DNA of 49,467 bases from DAOTVD01 sp034437075 (GTDB taxonomy: Bacteria > Chloroflexota > Anaerolineae > Aggregatilineales > J027). Location of the stretch: positions 1 through 49,467 of the forward strand of contig DAOTVD010000248.1 of NCBI GenBank assembly GCA_034437075.1, read 5' to 3'. The notes under the pieces are model-generated. The model saw only the letters and a program-made list of their open reading frames with translations. It was not told where the DNA came from and ran no database searches. The stretch's first letter is position 1. Each line of letters opens with the position of its first letter. Below, one piece after another: positions 43,761 through 49,467 of this stretch. A program made the translations under genes and the position numbers.

Positions 43761-44374
43761 TCGGGCAATTCCCCCTTTTTGCGCAGTGCATCGAGGATTC
43801 CCTCGGAATAGGCTTTACCAACTTCGCGTTCCAACTCCTGAATGCGCTTCTGAGCGTCCAGAAGGCGTTTTTCCGCGTTTTCCTGCGATGTTCCGGTGCT
43901 GGCCTTCAATTCGGCTAATTGCTGCTCTAGCGTCTCTAATTTGACCTTCAGGCGGATGTTCTCTTCGTAGCTATCACGATACGTTGCCAGTTTAGTTTGC
44001 AGATCATCATAGGCTTGTTGCAAACGCTCTAGCTCATGCTGGCGTTGTTGTAGCTGAAACACGAGTTGCCGCTCACGCTCGGCGATAACGACCGATTGCA
44101 CGGTGTCGGGGGGCAGTTCTGGCGCTTGGCCCCGTTCTCCGGCTTGCAATGAGGCATGAATATCTTGAAAGGTTTGGCCTTGTTGTTTCATTTGGCTAAC
44201 CAATGCGAAGACTTCCATATCGTGGGGCGAAAAAAGCCGGGTACGACGGTGGCCAGGGTTGGCTGTAGGCGAAAGATAATCTTTGAATTCTTCCGACCAA
44301 CTGCGCACGGTTTCGACCGTTATATCGTACAAAGCAGCCACATGTTGGCTGCTGTAGAAGATGGGTTCATTCAT
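43757..44374 (-). CDS. MerR-like DNA-binding protein with long coiled coil
   Basis: 205 residues from ATG 44374, preferred over ATG 44383 because AGGA lies about 9 nt before it. Residues ~1-75 resemble a MerR-type winged HTH (an N-terminal helix-turn-helix followed by HRRTRLFSPHDM). Residues ~90-195 are a continuous predicted coiled coil rich in Gln/Glu/Leu. No ligand-binding domain is present. This architecture is seen in DNA-organising or anchoring proteins such as RacA, and in some plasmid proteins. It is divergent from a small gene across a region packed with repeats, which it may bind. A partition or copy-control role is inference. Confidence 0.7.
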   Translation of the reverse strand: MNEPIFYSSQHVAALYDITVETVRSWSEEFKDYLSPTANPGHRRTRLFSPHDMEVFALVSQMKQQGQTFQDIHASLQAGERGQAPELPPDTVQSVVIAERERQLVFQLQQRQHELERLQQAYDDLQTKLATYRDSYEENIRLKVKLETLEQQLAELKASTGTSQENAEKRLLDAQKRIQELEREVGKAYSEGILDALRKKGELPD

Positions 44375-44411
44375 ATTGAGCATCCTACATCAACGAGGGG
44401 AAGCTGGCAAT

Positions 44412-44560
44412 CACTCTGTTCAGGTCTGTCCAAACCCCTGCAACCCTGTACAGACCTGTAAGACTTCGTGTTTACTCTGTTTTACTCTGTTCTATTCTGT
44501 TTGTATTCTGTTTGAATCTGATCAAAACCAAGGTTATCCTGTATAATATGACAGAGTAAA
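44412..44560. repeat. Tandem 10-11 bp repeat array and operator in a divergent promoter region
   Basis: Five head-to-tail units related to TTTACTCTGT lie at 44471-44480, 44481-44490, 44491-44500, 44501-44511 and 44512-44521; the first two are identical. A partial copy is at 44412-44420. An exact inverted copy ACAGAGTAAA sits at 44551-44560, just after a TATAAT at 44542-44547. CAGGTCTGT (44421-44429) and ACAGACCTG (44450-44458) form a perfect 9-bp inverted repeat. Spacing of one helical turn per unit is what a protein binding cooperatively along one DNA face needs, as in plasmid centromeres or iterons. Confidence 0.85.
44542..44547 (+). promoter_or_regulatory. -10 element of the small-gene promoter
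   Basis: A perfect TATAAT is located 66 bp before ATG 44613. No good -35 hexamer is found at 17 bp, which is common at regulated promoters. The inverted repeat-unit copy at 44551-44560 would cover the transcription start, suggesting autoregulation. Confidence 0.6.
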
Positions 44561-44612
44561 AATTATCCGTCAAGTGACACCGGCTTATAGTGCCTGCTGG
44601 AATGAGGGAAAA

Positions 44613-45107
44613 ATGCACCGTTTCAGAATTCGCCAGGTATTTTGGATCGACTTAAATAAGCCTGAAGAAGCTCGGCTAGCTGAGCAAATTGCAGAACTAA
44701 AATCAAAGCGGGCTTTTGCCCGCACCGTACGCGATGGCATTCGCCTAATTTATGACCTGAGCCAGGGCAAGACGGACGTTTTGCGCGAGTTATTCCCCTG
44801 GGTGATGGAGCAACCAGCGCCCCAGGCACCGGTTGCGAGCCAAACCGGTTTGGACGAGAGTACATCTAGCTTGATAGAGCGTTTAGAGGCGCTGATAGCG
44901 GAACGGGAAGCCGCTCAAGAGCGCCCAGAAAGCACGGGTGGCCGGGCTCTTAAACCCCTTAAACCTGTGGCGCCGCAACCGGATGAAGATAACGATACGT
45001 TCGAATTGGAGATCAAGCAAGATAGCAGTGGATCAAGCAGTGCTCACAATCTCATACGCCAACTGAGCGATATGCAAGCCCAGCGGGGCGCCTGGAGCCG
45101 ACGCTAA
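44613..45107 (+). CDS. Small protein paired with the MerR-like gene, function unknown
   Basis: 164 residues from ATG 44613, which has GAGGG just upstream; an earlier GTG at 44574 lacks one. The first ~65 residues (FRIRQVFWIDLNKPEE ... IRDGIRLIYDLSQGKTDVLRELFP) are well-formed alpha/beta and could be a small DNA-binding domain of ribbon-helix-helix type. I do not recognise the family with certainty. The remainder is charged and apparently disordered, with a conserved-looking C-terminal end. Divergent from the MerR-like coiled-coil gene across the repeat array, it could be the second component of a plasmid maintenance locus. Confidence 0.65.
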   Translation: MHRFRIRQVFWIDLNKPEEARLAEQIAELKSKRAFARTVRDGIRLIYDLSQGKTDVLRELFPWVMEQPAPQAPVASQTGLDESTSSLIERLEALIAEREAAQERPESTGGRALKPLKPVAPQPDEDNDTFELEIKQDSSGSSSAHNLIRQLSDMQAQRGAWSRR

Positions 45108-45139
45108 AGCGCGATTTTAACGGCAAAAGTGTGTTTTTT

Positions 45140-45169
45140 TTGTGAGGATGTCAGTCCCTTCTGTATAAT
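45140..45169 (+). promoter_or_regulatory. Promoter of the cyclase gene
   Basis: TTGTGA (45140-45145) and TATAAT (45164-45169) are separated by 18 bp. The start codon is 80 bp further on. This is a plausible housekeeping-sigma promoter for the cyclase and possibly the downstream sigma operon. Confidence 0.55.
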
Positions 45170-45248
45170 CAAGACGGTTCATTTGCCGCATGAGGCGTAT
45201 TGACCCCATGTCACCGTATGGCTTGCGGGCTAACGTAGGAGCACTGTC

Positions 45249-48200
45249 TTGTTGGAACTTGATCCCACTCTCAAAAATCGATTGTCCAAATATTTAACCA
45301 CGGATCAACTTGAGCATATCCATGTTTCGGATGGGATTTCCCATGCTGTACAGCAGCTAACGAGCTTGCGTAAGACGATTTCATCGTTTCTGCCCTTGTA
45401 TTTAGCCTCGAATGAAGACCGGCTTAAAAACGACAACGGCAGCCTCAGCGAAGGCACATTTATGTTTGCCGATGTATCGGGCTTCACGGCCTTGTCTGAG
45501 CGTTTGATGCTCAAGGCGGGGGCGGATGGTATCGAGATTTTGACTGACGTTTTCAACGATTATTTCGCTACCATGCTAGAAATGTTGGCTAAGTCAGATG
45601 GGTATTTGTTGAAATTTGCCGGGGATGCCCTGCTTACATTTTTTCCTGCCTCACCTAGCCATGATGAATTTCCCAAAGCGGTAAAGGCGGGCTTGCGCAT
45701 GCAACGCAAGATGCAAGAGCGCTTTCAGCCCATTCAGAATAAAAACATTACAGAATGGTTTCCGGAGGATCCCCCAGAACTGACCATGTCGGTGGGGATT
45801 TCGCGCGGTAAGCTGTTTGAAGCGCTGGTGGGCAATATCTGGCAACGGGATCACATGATCATGGGGGCGTTGCCTGGCCAGGCGGATGCAGCCGAAGAAG
45901 CCGGAACGCGCGATGATGTCATCATTGATGCGGCCTTGCAACAAGCTTATAGCCATGAATTTGACACCCGCGATTTAGGCGGTGGTTTTTATCAGGTCAT
46001 CGACAACTTTGGCGATAAGTTGGGCGATTATGAATTTTCGATGCCGCAACGCCGCCGCGCGAAATCATCCTATCTCTTTAGCTTTAACGATCAAGAATTA
46101 TTACGCGATTTACAAGATGCTCTGGATCGGCTCGATAATATCGCGCGCTACGTATCTTCTGAAATCGTCAATAAATTGGTTGTGGGTGGCGACCATATCG
46201 AAAGCGAAAACCGGCTGGCCACGGTCATTTTCGTGCATTTTACAGGTTTTGCGGAATTACTAGAGCGCTGGGGAGATGAGAGTCTCGACCTCGTTGTGCT
46301 CATGTTGAGCCGCTATTATGTCATTATGCAAGGGATCATTGCTTCAAATGGGGGCGTATTGACTCGTAGCGACCCGTATAAATTGGGGTCAAAACTACTG
46401 ATTACTTTCGGCGCGCCCGTGGCGCACCCCGATGACGCGGATCGTGCCGTGGCGACTGCTCTCGAAATGAACCGCCAGCTTGAGCCACTCAATCGGCAAC
46501 TCCAAGCTCAATTCCCAGAAGATTCTCAATATTTTCCGTTTATCAAACAACGAATGGGGATTACCCAGGGAGATGTATTCGCGGGCGAAGTGGGCTGGCG
46601 CCAGCGGCGTGAATATACGGTCATGGGGGACGATGTAAATTTAGCGGCGCGCCTGATGAGCAAGGCGGAGTTTGGCACGATTTACATTAGCCAACCTGTT
46701 TGGGAGCGTGTGCGCGCCTATTATGAAACCGAGGAACTACCGCTGTTCCCGGTAAAGGGCAAGAGCTTACCTATCCATGCCTACAAAGTCTTGAAGGCCC
46801 GCCATAGTAGTTTAGTACGTACCTCCGACACCAAGTTTGTGGGCCGCGAAGTTACCCTGTTGTCTCTAAATATGGCTTTACAACAAATCGAACGTAGCGC
46901 TAAGCGGGTTCGCATCATTGGCCTAAACGGCGATATGGGCGTGGGTAAAACACGCTTGATGAAACAACTCACGATCAACGCGGAAAACTCAGGATTTCGG
47001 GTTGCCTGGGCAACATGCCGGGCGCAGAATACGCGCAAAGCTATCTGGTCTGCATTGGTGGGGCAACTGCTGGGGCTCGAACTGTTGGATAAACGAGAAA
47101 CTCAACAAGAACATGTGCACAACATGTTGCACGAACTGGGCTTATCAGAATTAAAAGCCGAGTTTGACGATCTGTTGTTCAACATCACGGAAAACACCAA
47201 GCAAATCGTCTCTAAATTCGAAGTTCGGGCCAAGTCAAAAACACGTAACGAATTGTTCGATAAACTCTCTAGCGATCATACACTTGCCATGAAAGGTGAT
47301 GATCTTGCGAACTTTCGTAAGAATTTGAAAAAAAATTCGCCTATGGCGAGCGCAACAACTTTACCTTTGTGGAACGAACTTGAAATGCGCCAGAGTTTGA
47401 CCGAGGCCCTGATGCGTTTTCTGAAAGCGTTTAGCCAAAAACACCCGGTCTTGTTGGCCATTGATGATTTACACAAAGAAAATCAACGGGCGATCAATGT
47501 GCTGAAGAAAATTACCCAGCAGCTCGAAGATGCACGGGTGATGATTATCGTTGCCTACGAACCGCAAAAAGACTTAGAACTCGACTTACGGCAGATTTCA
47601 GTGTCAGATTTGACGGAAGAAGAGACCTATTTGATGGCCTCAGCCATGCTCAATACGCCGGAACTCGGGCCTAATTTGAGCCGTTTCTTGTGGGAAAGCA
47701 CCAGCGGGCGCGCGCTGTATATTGAGTCTTTGGTGCAGGCGCTACGCGATGCAAACCAACTGGTTCAAACCGAGAGTATGACCGAGCTACGCCCTGGCGC
47801 GAATGTCGAGGCGATACCGGATAACGTGCGCGGGTTGGTCATCAGTCGGATTGATATGCTGTCGGCCACTGCGCGTAACATGGTCAAAGCGGCGGCTGTT
47901 TTGGATGATGTTTTTCACCCCGACGTCTTACGCTTTGTGGCCGATATACAAGAGGCTACCCAGTTCGATAAAGCGTTTGATGAGTTGGTGACCTTGCAGA
48001 TTTTCGAGGATTTGACAAACGGAACGTATCGCTTTAAGCATGGGGTTGCCCAACAAGCGGTGTATGAAGAGCTATCGCGCTTGCAACGCCAAAAATTGCA
48101 TTTGCGAACGGCTCAATATCTCAGTACCCTGCAAGAGGTAGAAGAAAATATCCTAGATCGCATTCATCATTTATTGCGTGGTGGGGATCAGAGCAAAGCC

Positions 48201-48356
48201 ATGGCGGAACTCAGCCGCACAGCACAACAAGCCGAAGCTAATCAAGATATTGAGCAAGCGCTAGAACTGTACATGCGCGCCTTAGAGTTGTTTCCCTACA
48301 ACACCACAGCCGTATCGAAGGAGATAGAACGTTTACAACACTTACGTGATGCCTGA
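45249..48356 (+). CDS. sAC-like class III nucleotide cyclase with AAA ATPase domain
   Basis: 1035 residues from TTG 45249; AGGAG lies 9 nt before it and no ATG fits as well. Cyclase domain 1 (~65-230) keeps both metal aspartates, D75 (FADVSGF) and D126 (GDALL), but lacks the Asn/Arg pair. Domain 2 (~320-490) has H330 and S381 in the metal positions but keeps N464 and R468 (VNLAAR). The two should combine into one active site, as in mammalian soluble adenylyl cyclase (ADCY10), which also continues with an NTPase and helical repeats. Here a P-loop (K567 in GVGKT), a Walker B (LLAIDD) and a helical C-terminus follow. ATP or GTP preference is not clear. It is followed after 97 bp by the sigma gene. 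Confidence 0.88.
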   Translation: MLELDPTLKNRLSKYLTTDQLEHIHVSDGISHAVQQLTSLRKTISSFLPLYLASNEDRLKNDNGSLSEGTFMFADVSGFTALSERLMLKAGADGIEILTDVFNDYFATMLEMLAKSDGYLLKFAGDALLTFFPASPSHDEFPKAVKAGLRMQRKMQERFQPIQNKNITEWFPEDPPELTMSVGISRGKLFEALVGNIWQRDHMIMGALPGQADAAEEAGTRDDVIIDAALQQAYSHEFDTRDLGGGFYQVIDNFGDKLGDYEFSMPQRRRAKSSYLFSFNDQELLRDLQDALDRLDNIARYVSSEIVNKLVVGGDHIESENRLATVIFVHFTGFAELLERWGDESLDLVVLMLSRYYVIMQGIIASNGGVLTRSDPYKLGSKLLITFGAPVAHPDDADRAVATALEMNRQLEPLNRQLQAQFPEDSQYFPFIKQRMGITQGDVFAGEVGWRQRREYTVMGDDVNLAARLMSKAEFGTIYISQPVWERVRAYYETEELPLFPVKGKSLPIHAYKVLKARHSSLVRTSDTKFVGREVTLLSLNMALQQIERSAKRVRIIGLNGDMGVGKTRLMKQLTINAENSGFRVAWATCRAQNTRKAIWSALVGQLLGLELLDKRETQQEHVHNMLHELGLSELKAEFDDLLFNITENTKQIVSKFEVRAKSKTRNELFDKLSSDHTLAMKGDDLANFRKNLKKNSPMASATTLPLWNELEMRQSLTEALMRFLKAFSQKHPVLLAIDDLHKENQRAINVLKKITQQLEDARVMIIVAYEPQKDLELDLRQISVSDLTEEETYLMASAMLNTPELGPNLSRFLWESTSGRALYIESLVQALRDANQLVQTESMTELRPGANVEAIPDNVRGLVISRIDMLSATARNMVKAAAVLDDVFHPDVLRFVADIQEATQFDKAFDELVTLQIFEDLTNGTYRFKHGVAQQAVYEELSRLQRQKLHLRTAQYLSTLQEVEENILDRIHHLLRGGDQSKAMAELSRTAQQAEANQDIEQALELYMRALELFPYNTTAVSKEIERLQHLRDA

Positions 48357-48453
48357 GTTCATCCGCCGTACGCGATAAACTATATTAAGTTAAGGGAGCC
48401 ATGCTCGACACATGTTGTCCCGTGCGAACGACTAAAGATAAAAGGATTTCGGT

Positions 48454-48993
48454 ATGCCCCCAGAGGTAACAGATGAACATCTGGTACAACGGGCTCAAGC
48501 AGGTGATAAAGAAGCCTTTATCGTGTTGTATAACCGGTATGTGGATAAGGTGTACAATCGCGTCAAAAGCCGTATCCCGCAGCACGATGTTGAGGATGTG
48601 ACACAGGAAATCTTTATTGCAGTGGTGCGTTCTTTGGACCGATTTGAGCAACGCTCGCGCTTCAATACCTGGCTCTATACGATTGTTAATCGTCAGATTG
48701 CGGATTATTATCGCCGGTTTTATCGTAGTAGCGAAAAACATGCGGTCAGTTTGGATGAACGAGATTACCTCGACATTCCTGCCGATCAGTCCGACAATCT
48801 GGATACGGTGGTTCTGGTGCAACAAGCATTACAGGCATTACCTGAGAATTATCAAGAAATTATCTTGATGCGCTTTATCGAAGGGCTAACCTTTGCCGAA
48901 ATTGCAGCCCAACGTGGGCAATCCTTGGAAGCCGCCAAATCGCTTTATCGTCGTGCCATTCAAGCGATTGTAAGCAAAGTACATAGGACGTAA
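48454..48993 (+). CDS. ECF-type RNA polymerase sigma factor
   Basis: 179 residues. Sigma region 2 is seen at ~20-90 (DVEDVTQEIFIAVVRSL, then RFNTWLYTIVNRQIADYYRR). Region 4 is at ~120-175 (LPENYQEIILMRFIEGLTFAEIA with a helix-turn-helix). There is no region 1 or 3, as expected for the ECF group. AGGA lies 9 nt before ATG 48454. The anti-sigma-like gene starts one base after its stop. On the circle a PrsW-family protease comes next, the enzyme class that releases SigW-type ECF factors in Bacillus. Confidence 0.93.
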   Translation: MPPEVTDEHLVQRAQAGDKEAFIVLYNRYVDKVYNRVKSRIPQHDVEDVTQEIFIAVVRSLDRFEQRSRFNTWLYTIVNRQIADYYRRFYRSSEKHAVSLDERDYLDIPADQSDNLDTVVLVQQALQALPENYQEIILMRFIEGLTFAEIAAQRGQSLEAAKSLYRRAIQAIVSKVHRT

Positions 48994-48994
48994 C

Positions 48995-49450
48995 GTGAGT
49001 GATCAAAGAACACAAGATGAATACCTGGCGATGCTCACGGATCAATTGCTGGCTCAGGAGGATGTCATTGTGCCACCTGAATGGGAACAGGAAGCCGACG
49101 TTATCCGGCAATTGCAACAGTTGACACAGCCGGAGAACATCCCCGCCGACTTTCGAAAACGCCTTACGCGGCGTGTTTATGATGAATGGGACCGCACCCA
49201 GGAAAAAAAGAACGTTACGCCTGGGCGCTCATCACGTATGATCCCCGTTCGTATCTCGCGGCAAGTGGCCATATTGGCCGCAGCTTTTATGATGTTTACG
49301 GTGGTGGGTGTTTTAGTCTTCAATGACAGCACACTTGGGGGCGATGACCTGGGGGGGACTGCCATAGGGCCGGGGCAAGCGTTTATCGTTGTGGCGATTC
49401 TGGGCATTGTTTCAAGCCTGTTGTATATCATCTGGCTTCGCCGGCGCTAA
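48995..49450 (+). CDS. Putative two-TM anti-sigma factor
   Basis: 151 residues from GTG 48995, one base after the sigma stop codon. Residues 1-~88 are soluble, hydrophilic and helical. Two hydrophobic segments (~89-110 and ~125-147) are joined by a Gly/Asp-rich loop, and the protein ends in RRR. There is no zinc-binding HxxxCxxC motif of the ZAS class. Its role is inferred from position (sigma factor before, PrsW-type protease after) and from topology. The 3' part is repeated at 1-194 because the molecule is circular. Confidence 0.75.
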   Translation: MSDQRTQDEYLAMLTDQLLAQEDVIVPPEWEQEADVIRQLQQLTQPENIPADFRKRLTRRVYDEWDRTQEKKNVTPGRSSRMIPVRISRQVAILAAAFMMFTVVGVLVFNDSTLGGDDLGGTAIGPGQAFIVVAILGIVSSLLYIIWLRRR

Positions 49451-49467
49451 GCACATCGTTTCCTAAG
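49257..49467. repeat. Terminal direct repeat, right copy (circular overlap)
   Basis: Identical to bases 1-211. It marks where the circular sequence closes on itself. Confidence 0.9.

Noticed and set aside
1..49467. Prophage or conjugative element
   Set aside because: No capsid, portal, terminase, integrase, relaxase or type IV secretion genes were found.

Overview
The window looks like a complete circular molecule opened at an arbitrary point. Bases 1-211 are repeated exactly at 49257-49467, and the repeat is bounded only by the two window ends, so the inferred circle is 49,256 bp. The style suggests a Chloroflexota (Anaerolineae-like) bacterium: Thr/Pro-rich lipoprotein linkers, SH3b domains, very large Sec-exported repeat proteins, sAC-like cyclases with AAA domains, and a PrsW protease fused to a cyclic-nucleotide-binding domain. 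This assignment rests on gene style, not on a database match. A TOPRIM/zinc-finger primase-like protein and a divergent MerR-like/small-protein gene pair around a tandem 10-11 bp repeat array would fit a plasmid or other extrachromosomal element. No capsid, integrase, transposase or conjugation genes were seen.

Layout. A signalling block crosses the join of the circle: a two-domain class III cyclase with AAA module (45249-48356), an ECF sigma factor (48454), a two-TM putative anti-sigma factor (48995-49450, equal to 1-194), a PrsW-family protease fused to a cNMP-binding domain (274-2013), and a second cNMP-binding protein (2010-2759). A respiratory block follows. On the minus strand are an octaheme cytochrome, a 4x[4Fe-4S] Tat protein, an NrfD/HybB-type quinol subunit and, 21 bp after the last one, selC (tRNA-Sec). 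Divergent from these are an 11-heme cytochrome read through an in-frame UGA (a selenoprotein, ExtKL-like) and a secreted protein with four rhodanese domains. The set resembles the selenite/tellurite (ext) respiratory clusters known from Geobacter.

An exported-protein block fills 9.8-23.9 kb: a glycoside-hydrolase-like lipoprotein, a 2720-residue TSP3/RTX protein, a TMTC-like membrane-TPR protein and a discoidin-like secreted protein. Three GC-rich palindromic repeats come next, then the primase-like gene (minus). After that are a Gfo/Idh/MocA oxidoreductase and an NAD-dependent epimerase (sugar modification), a small secreted protein, and a 3962-residue membrane-anchored giant protein with coiled-coil stalk, PKD domains, a long Cys-bearing repeat array and a TolB-like propeller. 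An HD-domain protein and the putative maintenance locus (43.7-45.1 kb) close the circle.

How the parts may work together. The cyclase could make a cyclic nucleotide that is sensed by the two cNMP-binding proteins. One of these is a PrsW protease placed directly after a sigma/anti-sigma pair, suggesting nucleotide-gated release of the sigma factor. The respiratory block would pass quinol electrons to extracytoplasmic multiheme cytochromes; it carries its own Sec tRNA, but selA, selB and selD must be elsewhere in the cell.
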